This document shows, piece after piece, positions 42,164-53,378 of a stretch of 57,701 nucleotides of DNA. The first letter of the stretch is position 1, and the number at the start of each line of letters is the position of its first letter. Position numbers and translations under genes: made by a program. Source of the stretch: Geobacter sp. UBA5735 (lineage in GTDB: Bacteria; Desulfobacterota; Desulfuromonadia; Geobacterales; Geobacteraceae); assembly GCA_002419385.1 (NCBI GenBank), contig DIFZ01000060.1:1-57701 (forward strand), given 5' to 3'. Below the pieces are notes generated by a model. It was not told the DNA's origin. It worked only from the letters and a program-made list of their open reading frames with translations, and did not search any database.

Positions 42164-42733
42164 ATGCAAGACCTGAAAACCGCATTCGTGATGTTCATCG
42201 CCTTCACTATCATCTGCGGCGGAATCTACCCCGCCATCGTCACCGGTATTGCCCAGGCCGTATTCCCTGAACAGGCCAATGGCAGCGTCATCAAGGACAA
42301 GAGCGGGAAGGCAGTCGGCTCTGTTCTTATCGGACAGCCGTTTTCCGACCCGAAATACTTCTGGCCCCGCCCTTCCGCGACCCCTGGTTTTGCCTACAAC
42401 CCGGCTGGTTCCGGCGGTTCCAACTCCGGGCCGACCAACACCGCCTACCTCGAAACGGTGGCCGACCGTGTGAAAGGCCTGCGCGAAGCCGGTCTGGCCG
42501 GACCAATCCCGGCCGAACTGGTGCAGGCCTCGGCCAGTGGACTTGACCCTCACATCACGCCGGAAGCGGCTAGATTGCAGATCCCATGCGTCGCCAAGGC
42601 CCGCGGGGTGAGCGATGCTGAACTCACCAGGCTCGTCACGGATAGCATTGAGGACCGTCAGTTCGGCTTTCTGGGAGAGCCTCGCGTGAATGTGCTTGCA
42701 TTGAACCTGGCATTGGATAAACTGGCGCCATGA
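42164..42733 (+). CDS. kdpC: Kdp potassium ATPase subunit KdpC
   Basis: A 189-residue single-span subunit. The membrane anchor is at residues 5-30 (TAFVMFIAFTIICGGIYPA), followed by the periplasmic domain with YFWPRPSATPGFAYNPAGSGGSN and SGLDPHITPEAARLQIP. KdpC stabilises the KdpFAB complex. The start at 42164 has AAGGAG upstream; its end overlaps kdpD by four bases. No kdpF frame was recognised. Confidence 0.95.
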   Translation: MQDLKTAFVMFIAFTIICGGIYPAIVTGIAQAVFPEQANGSVIKDKSGKAVGSVLIGQPFSDPKYFWPRPSATPGFAYNPAGSGGSNSGPTNTAYLETVADRVKGLREAGLAGPIPAELVQASASGLDPHITPEAARLQIPCVAKARGVSDAELTRLVTDSIEDRQFGFLGEPRVNVLALNLALDKLAP

Positions 42734-45393
42734 GCAATAACGACGATGAAAACCGCCCCTCTCCTGAGGCCATGCTCAAGATCGCCAGAGCCGAGGAGGA
42801 AGAGACCAATCGGGGTAAGTTGAGGATATTCCTGGGCTACGCCGCCGGGGTGGGGAAAACCTACACCATGCTGGAGGCGGCCCGGCAGCGGAAGCGCGAG
42901 GGACAGGACGTGGTCGCGGCCTATGTGGAGTCCCACGGCCGTACCGAAACGGATGCTCTGCTGGAAGGGCTCGAAGTAATCCCCAAGGCACGTATCAAAT
43001 ACCAGGGGGTACTTCTTCCGGAGCTGGACATTGATGCGGTGCTTGCCAGAAGGCCGCAGATTGCCCTGGTAGACGAACTTGCCCATACCAACGCCCCCGG
43101 TTCGAGACACGAGAAGCGTTGGCAGGACGTGGAGGAACTCCTGGCCTCTGGAATCGACGTCTACACAACAGTGAACGTCCAGCATTTCGACAGTCTGAAA
43201 GACATCGTTACCCAGATTACCGGTGTGGCCGTGCGCGAGTCGGTTCCCGACAGCCTGCTGGATCTTGCGGCGGAGATCAGGCTGGTGGACATCCCGCCCG
43301 ATGAACTGCTGCAACGGCTGCACGAGGGAAAGGTCTACATCCCGGAACAAGCCGCGTGGGCCGCTGAGAAATTCTTCCGTCCCGGCAACCTCATTGCCCT
43401 GCGCGAGCTGTCACTGCGACGCGCGGCGGCCCGAGTGGACGATGAGATGCGTGCCTACATGGAAACGCGGGCCATTCCCGGTCCCTGGCCCGCCGCGGAA
43501 CGGCTGCTGGTCTGCGTCAGCGGCAGCCCCTTCAGTGAAAGGCTCATCCGCATCACCCGCCACCTGGCTGACGAAATGAACGCCGCCTGGCACACGGTGT
43601 ACATCGAAACCCCGGGCGGCGGCAGGCATGTGCAGGAAAACAGGGAGCGGGTCTGGAAGGACCTCCGGCTGGCCGAAAGTCTCGGGGCACACACAGCGAC
43701 CGTATCGGCGACATCGGTCGCGGAAGCGGTCATCAGGTATGCCGTCAGTCACAACGTAACCAAAGTCGTCGTTGGAAAACCCGCCAAACCCCGCTGGCGA
43801 GAGTTTCTGCTTCCCCCGACGGTTGACCAGATCATCCGGCTGAGCGGGGCAATCGACGTGCATGTGGTCAGCATAAAACCGAGCGAACCAAGGACGGAAC
43901 CCGCCGGCGCCAAGCCGAAGACGCCGATTCGCCTGTCCGGGTACATGGCAAGTCTGGCCCTGGTTGCCGCGGCGACCCTGCTGAGCCTGCCGGCACGTCC
44001 CTACCTCGAGCCGGCCAACATGGTCATGATCTACCTGCTGGTTGTCGTGGTAGCGGCGCTGCGTCTCGGCAGGAAACAGGCCATCCTGACGGCTTTCCTC
44101 GGGGTGCTCGCCTTCGATTTTTTTCTGGTCCCTCCCCGCCTGACCTTTGCGGTGGCCGACACGCAGTACATCATCACCTTTGCCGCGCTGTTCGCCGTCG
44201 GCATTATCATCAGTTCCCTGGTCTCCATGGCCCGCGAGCGGTCCGAAGCGTTGAGGGACCGGGAAGCGCAGACGAACAGTCTTTACCACCTGAGCCGGGA
44301 CCTGGCAGCAACCGCCGACATCGAAACCCTGCTGGAGGCCGTGCTGAAAAACCTGGGGGAATCCCTGAATGCCAGGGCCGCCGTGATCCTTCCGGAAGGA
44401 GAACGCATGAAGGTTGCGGCCGCGGGCAAGGGCCTTCACCCCGGAGTCAAGGAGCTGGCCGTGGCCGACTGGTCATTCCGTAACCGCAAGGAAGCCGGGC
44501 GCGGAACCGAGACGCTCGGTTCGGCCGAACTCCTCCATCTCCCCCTCCAGGCCTCCGGAAACCTGCTGGGGGTGCTCGGGATCAAACTGGAGAACGAGGC
44601 CGACTATCGTTCCCGGCAAGCCCGCCGCCTGCTCGATGCGTTCGCCAGCCAAACCGCCATGGCACTGGAACGTATCCAACTCTCCCGTCAGGCCGAGCAG
44701 GCCCAGATCCTGCACGCCAGGGAGAATCTGGAACGCGCTCTGCTGAATTCCATCTCCCACGACCTGCGCACCCCCCTGGTATCCATCACCGGCGCACTGG
44801 ACACCCTCCGGGAACGGGTGCACACGCTGGCCGACGAAGCCAGGCTGGAGCTGCTGGATACCGCCTGGGAAGAGGCGGAGCGGCTGAACCGGTTTGTCGG
44901 CAACCTGCTGGACATGACCAAGCTGGAAGCCGGAGCCGTCAAGTTGCGCAGGGAGCTGTGCGATGTCGAGGACCTGGTGGGGTGCGCCCTTGCCGCCATG
45001 GAACGGCGTCTCGGGGAGCGGAAGGTCGAGCTGCATGTCCCTTCCACGCTCCCTCCGGTCAGACTGGACATGACCCTGATGACCCAGGTGCTGGTCAACC
45101 TGCTGGACAATGCCGTGAAATACACACCCTCGGACAGCCCCATTGAGATTGCCGCCAGGGCCGATGGTGGTCGGCTGGTCATCGAGGTCGCCGACCGCGG
45201 TGCCGGCATACCCGAGCGGGACCTGAAAAGGGTGTTCGACAAGTTCTACCGGCTGCCGGTCCCGGAAGGAGCGGGCGGCACCGGACTGGGGCTCTCCATC
45301 AGCAAGGGGATCGTTGAGGCCCACGGTGGTACCATCCAGGCCGAAAACCGGCCCGGCGGAGGGTTGAAAATCATTGTTACGCTGCAACTATGA
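42730..45393 (+). CDS. kdpD: Potassium/turgor sensor kinase KdpD
   Basis: An 887-residue histidine kinase. N-terminal KdpD domain with Walker A (GYAAGVGKTYTML), a Usp-like domain (residues 240-375), four spans (400-500), a GAF-like domain, HisKA with phosphorylated His in NSISHDLRTPLVS, and HATPase motifs (LLDNAVKYT, ADRGAGIPERD, GLGLSISKGI). It phosphorylates KdpE under potassium limitation. It is coupled to kdpC. Confidence 0.97.
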   Translation: MSNNDDENRPSPEAMLKIARAEEEETNRGKLRIFLGYAAGVGKTYTMLEAARQRKREGQDVVAAYVESHGRTETDALLEGLEVIPKARIKYQGVLLPELDIDAVLARRPQIALVDELAHTNAPGSRHEKRWQDVEELLASGIDVYTTVNVQHFDSLKDIVTQITGVAVRESVPDSLLDLAAEIRLVDIPPDELLQRLHEGKVYIPEQAAWAAEKFFRPGNLIALRELSLRRAAARVDDEMRAYMETRAIPGPWPAAERLLVCVSGSPFSERLIRITRHLADEMNAAWHTVYIETPGGGRHVQENRERVWKDLRLAESLGAHTATVSATSVAEAVIRYAVSHNVTKVVVGKPAKPRWREFLLPPTVDQIIRLSGAIDVHVVSIKPSEPRTEPAGAKPKTPIRLSGYMASLALVAAATLLSLPARPYLEPANMVMIYLLVVVVAALRLGRKQAILTAFLGVLAFDFFLVPPRLTFAVADTQYIITFAALFAVGIIISSLVSMARERSEALRDREAQTNSLYHLSRDLAATADIETLLEAVLKNLGESLNARAAVILPEGERMKVAAAGKGLHPGVKELAVADWSFRNRKEAGRGTETLGSAELLHLPLQASGNLLGVLGIKLENEADYRSRQARRLLDAFASQTAMALERIQLSRQAEQAQILHARENLERALLNSISHDLRTPLVSITGALDTLRERVHTLADEARLELLDTAWEEAERLNRFVGNLLDMTKLEAGAVKLRRELCDVEDLVGCALAAMERRLGERKVELHVPSTLPPVRLDMTLMTQVLVNLLDNAVKYTPSDSPIEIAARADGGRLVIEVADRGAGIPERDLKRVFDKFYRLPVPEGAGGTGLGLSISKGIVEAHGGTIQAENRPGGGLKIIVTLQL

Positions 45394-45454
45394 GCAACCT
45401 GAATGCATGCGAAGGCGTGCAGACGTCACGGATTCAGGAGCAAAGGAAACTCAC

Positions 45455-46153
45455 ATGCCGAAGGAAAACAATCTGCCGCGCATACTCGTCGTCGACGATG
45501 AACCGCCGATTCAGCGTTTCCTCCGTACCGCACTGGATTCGGGGGATTTTTCCGTCCATCAGGCGGAAACCGGTCATGCCGCGCTTGCGGCGGCGGCGGC
45601 AACGAGGCCCGACGTGATCCTGCTCGACCTCGGGTTGCCTGATATTGACGGAGTGGAAGTCATCCGGCGCATACGGGAGTGGTCTCAGGTGCCGATCATC
45701 GTCCTTTCGGTGCGGGATAGGGAAGATGACAAGGTAAAGGCTTTGGACGCCGGCGCCGATGATTATCTGACGAAGCCGTTCGGGGTAGCTGAGTTGATCG
45801 CCCGCATCCGGGCTGCACTGCGCCGTTCCCTTCGGCAGGCGGAAGAACCTGTCTTCAGAACAGGGGAACTGGAGGTCGACCTGTCTCGCCGGCGCGTTCT
45901 CATGGGAGAGGCCGAAGTGCAACTGACCCCCACCGAATACGACCTGCTGCGGCTCTTGGTGATACATGCCGGGAAAGTGCTGACACACCGTCACATCCTC
46001 AAGCAGATTTGGGGAACGGCCTATGTTGAGCAGCCACACGTCCTGCGGGTCAACATCAGCAACCTTCGCCACAAAATCGAAAACGATCCCTCCCGCCCAC
46101 GGTACATTCTCACCGAGCCGGGAGTGGGGTACCGTCTCCGGGCAGATTTCTGA
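45455..46153 (+). CDS. kdpE: Response regulator KdpE
   Basis: A 232-residue OmpR-type regulator. The receiver domain has the acidic pair near LVVDDEPP, the phosphoacceptor D in VILLDLGLP and K in YLTKPFG; the C-terminal winged helix binds DNA (PTEYDLLRLLVIHAGKVLTHRHIL). I start at 45455 (AAAGGA upstream). The gene follows kdpD by about 60 bases. A longer frame to 45374 overlaps kdpD. Confidence 0.96.
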   Translation: MPKENNLPRILVVDDEPPIQRFLRTALDSGDFSVHQAETGHAALAAAAATRPDVILLDLGLPDIDGVEVIRRIREWSQVPIIVLSVRDREDDKVKALDAGADDYLTKPFGVAELIARIRAALRRSLRQAEEPVFRTGELEVDLSRRRVLMGEAEVQLTPTEYDLLRLLVIHAGKVLTHRHILKQIWGTAYVEQPHVLRVNISNLRHKIENDPSRPRYILTEPGVGYRLRADF

Positions 46154-46176
46154 GTGCGGCCCCCTTTCGTCGGCAT

Positions 46177-46716
46177 TTATTTCTCGATGCCGATCCGTGC
46201 CGTGACCCCAGCCTTGTAGTAATGCTTGACCTCCCGCATCTCCGTGACCAGGTCCGCAGCCTCCAAAACCTCCGGGGCAGCCTTTCGACCGGTCAGCACC
46301 AGTTCGACGCAGGGTCCTTTTTCCCTCATCAACTCGAGCAACTCCTGGACTGAGACAAGGCCATAGGATACCGCCAGGTTGATTTCATCCAGTATGACCA
46401 GATCATAGTCAGAGCCTCTTACCGCTTCCCTGGCCATCCCGAAAGCTTTCCGTGCCATTGCCATCGCCTCGGCATCGGGCTCACCTTCGGCAAGCCATCC
46501 CCGGTGCCCCATCTGCACCAGCGTGAAATAGGGGGCGAGCCGTGGTGCGGCACGATGCTCGCCGCACGGTTCGCACCCCTTGACGAACTGGATCATGCAG
46601 ACCCGCAGCTCACGACCGACCGCCCTCAGGGCCAATCCGAGCGCAGCGGTCGTTTTGCCCTTACCGTTTCCCGTGTATACCTGGATAAGCCCCTGAGCCA
46701 GTTTTCGTCCGCCCAT
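46177..46716 (-). CDS. cobO: Cob(I)yrinic acid a,c-diamide adenosyltransferase
   Basis: A 179-residue CobO/BtuR-type enzyme that adds the adenosyl group to corrinoids. It has the P-loop YTGNGKGKTTAALG, the DYDLVILDEINLAVSYGL strand and the C-terminal VTEMREVKHYYKAGVTARIGIE. It converges with kdpE, 23 bases away. No B12 riboswitch box was found in its upstream gap. Confidence 0.94.
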   Translation of the reverse strand: MGGRKLAQGLIQVYTGNGKGKTTAALGLALRAVGRELRVCMIQFVKGCEPCGEHRAAPRLAPYFTLVQMGHRGWLAEGEPDAEAMAMARKAFGMAREAVRGSDYDLVILDEINLAVSYGLVSVQELLELMREKGPCVELVLTGRKAAPEVLEAADLVTEMREVKHYYKAGVTARIGIEK

Positions 46717-47128
46717 ATCTCTACCATCCTGGAATCAGCGTACCCACATTCCCTCAATGGGTCAAAAAAAACCTTGCCAACCAATTATATTGTAAATATA
46801 ATATATACAGATAAAGAAAGTAGTTGCGAGAGTCGATTGACTCTCATTATGCCCTAGTAGACCGACCCTCCTGGTTGCTAGGGTGTTTTTTTGCTGAAAC
46901 GGAAACGTGAAAAAAGCTTTTTGTGCATTTTCGCACATACCCGTGCCAGAGTTGGTACAGCCTGTTTTTATCTCTCATGAGGATCGCCCCGCATATGGCC
47001 TTGAATTGCGTACATGATGCGTTTCCGGCACGACTGCACATTGCTTTGCCGCCATTGGCATAGATATAGCATCAATAAACCGCACTATGCAATAAAAGCT
47101 CGGCCCGAACTTCGAGGAGGATAGAGAA
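46717..47128. other. Intergenic region between cobO and a CopG-like gene
   Basis: About 410 bases, AT-rich near cobO. It holds a 7-bp hairpin GAGAGTC-GATT-GACTCTC (46828-46845), ACCCT...AGGGT followed by seven T (46864-46892) that may be a terminator on the plus strand, and TGTGC...GCACA symmetry at 46923-46938. A 64-codon minus-strand frame (46847-47041) has no ribosome site and is not called. A cobalamin riboswitch and a standard sigma-54 site were looked for and not found. Confidence 0.5.
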
Positions 47129-47314
47129 ATGGGTAGAATGAGGGAACATCCTCGATATAATGTCATTTCCATGAGGATAAGCGACGAAGAGCGGGAGACT
47201 CTTCAGGAAATCATGCAGACAACCCAGAAAAGCATGTCAGACATCATGCGGGAAGCAATGGAACTCTTCAAGAGCACGTGGGAAAAACCCCGGCTCGAAA
47301 ACAAGGCTGCATGA
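47129..47314 (+). CDS. Ribbon-helix-helix (CopG-like) small regulator
   Basis: A 61-residue protein: strand YNVISMRISDEERETL, helix, then SMSDIMREAMELFKS, the usual ribbon-helix-helix layout that binds DNA as a dimer. GAGGAGG lies eight bases before the ATG. No toxin partner follows (cysS is convergent), so it looks like a lone regulator. Confidence 0.75.
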   Translation: MGRMREHPRYNVISMRISDEERETLQEIMQTTQKSMSDIMREAMELFKSTWEKPRLENKAA

Positions 47315-47404
47315 AGAGGCCGATGAACAGTTTTTCCACGGGGACGGAACACACACGGCCCCGCATTTCCTGCCCGGTGAACCGTTACGGCAGACGGTTC
47401 ACGA

Positions 47405-48892
<1,488 letters not shown>

Positions 48893-48938
48893 AGTCAAAA
48901 CCTCATAAAAGACAGATGTGATAGCAGCCGTTCCGTGG

Positions 48939-50660
48939 CTATGCGCCGCTTTTGGTCCAGGAATCCCGCAGCGTGACGATCCGGTTGAAGACCGGGGCTC
49001 CGGGCGTCGAATCCTTCGCGTCGACCGAGAAATACCCCTGCCGTTCCAGCTGGAACAGGCTGCCCGGAGCAGCCTGGGCAAGACCCGGCTCCATCCGGCA
49101 GGTGTCGATGATCTTCAGCGAATCGGGGTTGAGGCACGCCTTCCAGTCAGCCCCGCCCTTGTCGCTTCCCGGTTGCTGCACGGAAAACAGGCGATCGTAG
49201 AGACGGACCTGCGCCGGGAACGCATGGGTTGCCGAGACCCAATGGATGGTCCCCTTGACCTTCCGGCCATCGGCAGCAGAGCCCCCCCTGGAATCCGGGT
49301 CATAGGTACAGCGGATCTCCACGATCTCGCCGGTAACTTCGTCCTTCACCACTCCGGTGCATTTCACAATGTAGGCATAGCGGAGGCGGACCTCCCTGCC
49401 CGGCGCGAGCCGGAAAAAACCTTTGGGCGGATCTTCGAGGAAATCTTCGGCCTCAATAGAGACCTCCCGAGAAAAAGGGACTTTCCTCGTGCCCATTGAG
49501 GGGTCGTTGGGATGGTTCAGGGCGTCGAACTCTTCGTGCAGCCCTTCCGGGTAATTCTCGATGACCATTCGCAGCGGGTTCAGCACTGCCATGGCCCGGG
49601 GCGCCCGTTGGTTCAAGTCTTCGCGCACGCAGTCCTCCAGGACCCCCATTTCGATCCAGCTGTCGTTCTTCCCGACCCCGATCCGTTCGCAGAAGGCCCG
49701 GATCGCCTCGGCAGTATACCCGCGGCGCCTCATGCCGACAATCGTGGGCATCCGGGGATCGTCCCAGCCGGTCACGTATCCCTCCCGCACCAGCTCCAGA
49801 AGCTTGCGCTTGCTCATCACGGTGTAGGTGAGGTTGAGCCGTGCGAATTCTATCTGGCGGGGGGCGTAGATGCCGAGGGCATCCAGGAACCATTCATAGA
49901 GGGGACGATGGTCCTCGAACTCCAGGGTGCAGATGGAGTGCGTGATCCCTTCTATGGAATCGGACTGGCCATGAGCGTAATCGTACATCGGATAGATGCA
50001 CCACTCATCACCGGTATGGGGGTGGCTTGCATGAAGGATGCGGTACATGACCGGGTCGCGCAGGTTCATATTGGGCGAAGCCATGTCGATTTTTGCCCTC
50101 AGCACGCGGCAGCCGTCGGGAAATTCGCCGGACCTCATGCGCCTGAAGAGGTCCAGGTTTTCCTCGGCAGACCTGTCGCGGAACGGGCTCTCCGTACCCG
50201 GCTCGGTCAGGGTTCCGCGGTATTCGCGGATCTGCTCCGCGGTAAGGTCGTCCACATAGGCCTTGCCTTTCTGGATCAACTCTTCCGCCCATGCATACAG
50301 CTGCCCGAAATAGTCCGAAGCATTATACAGGTCCCCGCCCCAATCGAAGCCGAGCCAGTGGACACTGTCCTTGATGGAATCGATATACTCCATATCCTCT
50401 TTGGCCGGGTTGGTGTCGTCGAAGCGAAGATGGCAGCGTCCGCCGTAATCCCGTGCCAGCCCGAAATTGAGGCAGATAGACTTGGCATGACCGATGTGGA
50501 GGTAGCCGTTCGGCTCGGGCGGGAATCGGGTAACGATGGTCCGGTGCTTGCCGGTTCTCAGATCCTCGTCAATCATGGTGCGGATGAAGTTGGTCGTCTG
50601 AGACGGCTCGGTTGCAGCGCCCGCCTGTCCCTTGTCTTTGCTGTTGTTCGGATTAGCCAT
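48939..50660 (-). CDS. glnS: Glutaminyl-tRNA synthetase
   Basis: A 573-residue GlnRS of the class I type. The signature PPEPNGYLHIGHAKSICLNF and the MSK motif (YTVMSKRKLLELV) are present; the C-terminal half is the two-barrel anticodon domain. A direct GlnRS often comes with loss of the GatCAB route for Gln, but that cannot be tested here. AGGGAGAGGG lies before the ATG. Confidence 0.96.
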   Translation of the reverse strand: MANPNNSKDKGQAGAATEPSQTTNFIRTMIDEDLRTGKHRTIVTRFPPEPNGYLHIGHAKSICLNFGLARDYGGRCHLRFDDTNPAKEDMEYIDSIKDSVHWLGFDWGGDLYNASDYFGQLYAWAEELIQKGKAYVDDLTAEQIREYRGTLTEPGTESPFRDRSAEENLDLFRRMRSGEFPDGCRVLRAKIDMASPNMNLRDPVMYRILHASHPHTGDEWCIYPMYDYAHGQSDSIEGITHSICTLEFEDHRPLYEWFLDALGIYAPRQIEFARLNLTYTVMSKRKLLELVREGYVTGWDDPRMPTIVGMRRRGYTAEAIRAFCERIGVGKNDSWIEMGVLEDCVREDLNQRAPRAMAVLNPLRMVIENYPEGLHEEFDALNHPNDPSMGTRKVPFSREVSIEAEDFLEDPPKGFFRLAPGREVRLRYAYIVKCTGVVKDEVTGEIVEIRCTYDPDSRGGSAADGRKVKGTIHWVSATHAFPAQVRLYDRLFSVQQPGSDKGGADWKACLNPDSLKIIDTCRMEPGLAQAAPGSLFQLERQGYFSVDAKDSTPGAPVFNRIVTLRDSWTKSGA

Positions 50661-50708
50661 TCCCTCTCCCTGTAAAAAAATCAGCAGCCAGAAGCATTCA
50701 CTCAGTTA

Positions 50709-51188
50709 TCAAATCTCTTTATTTTCCATGAGCACGACCGCATAGGTCGCAACCCCCTCGCCCCGGCCGGCAAAACCCAGTTCCTCGGTTGTCGTGGCCT
50801 TCACGTTGACCCTGTCCGGATCACATTCGAGGACCTCCGCGATCACTGACTTCATGGCAGAAATATGGGGCGCAAGCTTGGGACGCTGGGCAACGACTGT
50901 GGCATCCACATTTCCCATTACGTATCCCTTTGATTCGGCCAGTGTCATAACCTGCCGCAACAGTTTTACGCTGGAAATCCCTTTGTAGGCAGGATCGGAA
51001 TCGGGAAAATGCTTGCCGATGTCGCCCTCGCCAATCGCTCCCAGAATGGCATCGCAGATCGCGTGGAGCAGGACATCCGCATCCGAATGGCCGAGCAGTC
51101 CCTTTGCATACGGAATCTCGACCCCGCCGAGAATGAGCCTCCTCCCGGTCACCAGCTGGTGCACGTCATAGCCATGTCCTATACGCAT
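50709..51188 (-). CDS. ispF: 2-C-methyl-D-erythritol 2,4-cyclodiphosphate synthase
   Basis: A 159-residue MEP-pathway enzyme. It keeps GYDVHQL (metal His), GHSDADVLLHAICDAILGA and the TTEELGFAGRGEG end motif. GGAGGAAAT lies upstream. It acts two steps after ispD, which is the previous gene in the same direction, so isoprenoid genes precede the tRNA synthetase genes. Confidence 0.96.
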   Translation of the reverse strand: MRIGHGYDVHQLVTGRRLILGGVEIPYAKGLLGHSDADVLLHAICDAILGAIGEGDIGKHFPDSDPAYKGISSVKLLRQVMTLAESKGYVMGNVDATVVAQRPKLAPHISAMKSVIAEVLECDPDRVNVKATTTEELGFAGRGEGVATYAVVLMENKEI

Positions 51189-51205
51189 CCCCGTATTTCC
51201 TCCAT

Positions 51206-51350
51206 AAGCAGGCTGTTGGAAAACTGTTCGGAGCCCGTTTGAAGCAGTGTGCGATGCTCACACCCTCGCCTGTCTTGCTGATATTTCCCGGGTGCTGCTC
51301 CGTTTGCCGTGCATCCGGCCTGACCCATGACGTTTTGCAACACCCTGTTT
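51206..51350. repeat. MITE-like 145-bp element with 19-bp terminal inverted repeats
   Basis: AAGCAGGCTGTTGGAAAAC (51206-51224) and GTTTTGCAACACCCTGTTT (51332-51350) are inverted copies (16 of 19 bases match). It fills most of the ispD-ispF gap and has no gene. A similar single end (TCAGCAGGCTGTTGGAGA) is at 55591. A dispersed repeat family is likely, but copy number cannot be judged here. Confidence 0.6.
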
Positions 51351-51387
51351 CGTGTGCCGAGCAGTTGCCATCCGGAAAAAATGGAAC

Positions 51388-52089
51388 CTATGGCGTGCTG
51401 TTTTCCTTCAGGAACGCCTCGGCCAGAATGAGGTCTTCGGGTGTCGTGATCTTGAAATTGCCGTATTCTCCTGCCACTATGTGGACCGATTTCCCCAGCC
51501 GCTCCACCAGAGAGGAGTCGTCAGTGCCCAGCCAGCCTTCCAGGGCAGCCTGTTCGTGGGCATCGCGGATGATCCCGAAGCGGAACGCCTGGGGTGTCTG
51601 GGCCAGCCACAGGCTGTTGCGGTCCGGAGTTTCAAGAACCACACCGTCTTTGACCACCTTCACGGTGTCTTTCACCGGGACGGCGACAAGGGCTCCGTCA
51701 TGGCGAAGCGCTGCCTCGACGGAACTCCTGAGAACGGACAGGGGCAGAAAAGGCCTCACACCGTCATGGATGACGACCACGGTATCCTGCGGATCGGGCA
51801 ATCCCATAGACCTGAGACCGTTCAAAACCGAATGCTGCCGCTCGCTGCCCCCGGGCACGATACCGGCGACCTTGGCGAATCCGTAGCGTTCAACCACGTT
51901 TTCACGGCAATAGGGGATCTCGTCTTCGGGAACGACCAGATAGACTTCTTCCACGAAAGATGCATGCTCGAACACCTCCAGCGTATGGGCCAGGATCGGT
52001 TTGCCGGCCAGCAGCAGATACTGCTTGTTGATGCCGGCCCCCATCCGCTTTCCCATGCCCGCGGCAGGGATCAGAGCCTTGACTCCCAT
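51388..52089 (-). CDS. ispD: MEP cytidylyltransferase
   Basis: A 233-residue enzyme making CDP-methylerythritol from CTP. The nucleotide motif IPAAGMGKRMGAGINKQYL and the VVIHDGVRPFLPL and VKDTVKVV motifs are intact. I start at 52089; the open frame upstream lacks a ribosome site. It is followed by ispF after a repeat element. Confidence 0.95.
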   Translation of the reverse strand: MGVKALIPAAGMGKRMGAGINKQYLLLAGKPILAHTLEVFEHASFVEEVYLVVPEDEIPYCRENVVERYGFAKVAGIVPGGSERQHSVLNGLRSMGLPDPQDTVVVIHDGVRPFLPLSVLRSSVEAALRHDGALVAVPVKDTVKVVKDGVVLETPDRNSLWLAQTPQAFRFGIIRDAHEQAALEGWLGTDDSSLVERLGKSVHIVAGEYGNFKITTPEDLILAEAFLKENSTP

Positions 52090-52322
52090 TTTCTCGCCAC
52101 CCCCTTTGCCCGGTCGGTCAGGCCTGAAGAAGGCTTGTCCGACGAGCATGCAGCTTGTTTCAACCTCAGTGGATCATCTACTATAAATGCACGCTCTTTT
52201 ACCGGTCAATGAAAATCTTTTCCATTGCAGCTGCTGAATGGGGAGTTGCGCGGCGGACGACCGCGTAATGCACTTGCATTTTCCACTGTGCGCGGCTAAT
52301 CTTCTTGCCGGAGGAGTATTCG

Positions 52323-53378
52323 ATGGACCCGGTACGGCATCTCAAGGTATCCATTATCGTTCTGGCCCTTCTCGTCACTCTCGGTTGCCTTGGTTATATG
52401 GGAATCGAGGGATGGGGGTTCCTCGACGCTCTCTACATGACGGTAATCACCCTTGCCACTATCGGCTTCCAGGAAGTCCACCCCCTGAGTCAAACGGGCA
52501 AGATCTTTACTATGGTGCTCATCGTCTTCGGTGTCAGCGTGCTCGGCTATATCGTCGGAAGCCTGGCCCAGATAATGTTCGAAGGGCAGTTCCAGCGCAT
52601 TATGGGGAGGAAAAAGGTGGAGAAACAGATCGAGGCCCTCAGGAATCACTACATTGTCTGCGGTTTCGGCAGGATGGGCGCTCTCATCTGCCGGGAGTTC
52701 GCCGCCAAGCCGCTTCCCTTCGTTGTCGTCGAGAAAACACCCGAAGTCATAGAAAAGCTTGAAGCTGACGGCTATCTGTTCCTTCGCGGCGACGCCACCG
52801 ATGACGATACGCTGCTGAAAGCAGGCATCAAGAGAGCAAAAGGACTGATCTCGGTTGTTGCCTCGGACACGGAGAACGTATACATCACGCTCACCGCCCG
52901 CGAACTCAACCCCGATCTGTTCATCCTGGCCCGCTCCGGCGACGAGGGCTCGGACATCAAGCTGAAACGCGCTGGCGCCAGCAAAGTCATTTCCCCGTAC
53001 CTGATCGGCGGAAGCCGCATGGCGCAGGCCATTCTGCGGCCCAACGTGGTCGATTTCATCGAGATCGCCACCGGCCGGGAACACCTGGATCTGCAGATGG
53101 AGGAGATCCTCATCCCCCAGGACTCGGGGTTCGTCGGTGAGAACCTGGTAAGCTCGGGCTTCAGGAAGGAAACCGGGGTCATGATCGTCGGCATCAAGAA
53201 GGCCGACGGCAAAATGCTTTTCAATCCCGAATCCCATGCCAGAATCGAAGCACACGACACCCTGATTGTCCTGGGTGAACCCAACGCCATCCTGAAGCTG
53301 GAAGACCTCGTGAAATGCGCCAGCTGCGCCCATGACATGATCCGGCGCCACGGGAAAAAGAGCGACCATGAAAACTGA
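52323..53378 (+). CDS. MthK/GsuK-like potassium channel with RCK domains
   Basis: A 351-residue two-span channel. Spans lie near residues 9-29 and 57-80 with a pore loop between; an RCK_N Rossmann domain (NHYIVCGFGRMGALICREF) covers 107-225, an RCK_C domain follows, and the tail ends with CASCAHDMI. The filter reads T46-I-G-F-Q50, so the second glycine of the usual TVGYG is replaced by glutamine. GGAGGAG precedes the ATG. The next gene overlaps by 11 bases. Confidence 0.88.
   Translation: MDPVRHLKVSIIVLALLVTLGCLGYMGIEGWGFLDALYMTVITLATIGFQEVHPLSQTGKIFTMVLIVFGVSVLGYIVGSLAQIMFEGQFQRIMGRKKVEKQIEALRNHYIVCGFGRMGALICREFAAKPLPFVVVEKTPEVIEKLEADGYLFLRGDATDDDTLLKAGIKRAKGLISVVASDTENVYITLTARELNPDLFILARSGDEGSDIKLKRAGASKVISPYLIGGSRMAQAILRPNVVDFIEIATGREHLDLQMEEILIPQDSGFVGENLVSSGFRKETGVMIVGIKKADGKMLFNPESHARIEAHDTLIVLGEPNAILKLEDLVKCASCAHDMIRRHGKKSDHEN

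Noticed and set aside
40925..42553. 542-codon minus-strand frame opposite kdpB and kdpC
   Set aside because: Antisense to two well-supported genes, no ribosome site and no recognisable domain.
46920..46965. Sigma-54-like TGGCACG...GTGC sequence
   Set aside because: The GG to GC spacing is 11 bases instead of the required 10.
46847..47041. 64-codon minus-strand frame in the cobO upstream gap
   Set aside because: No ribosome site and no protein-like pattern; the region contains hairpins.
46717..47128. Cobalamin riboswitch before cobO
   Set aside because: No B12-box-like sequence was found on the minus strand.
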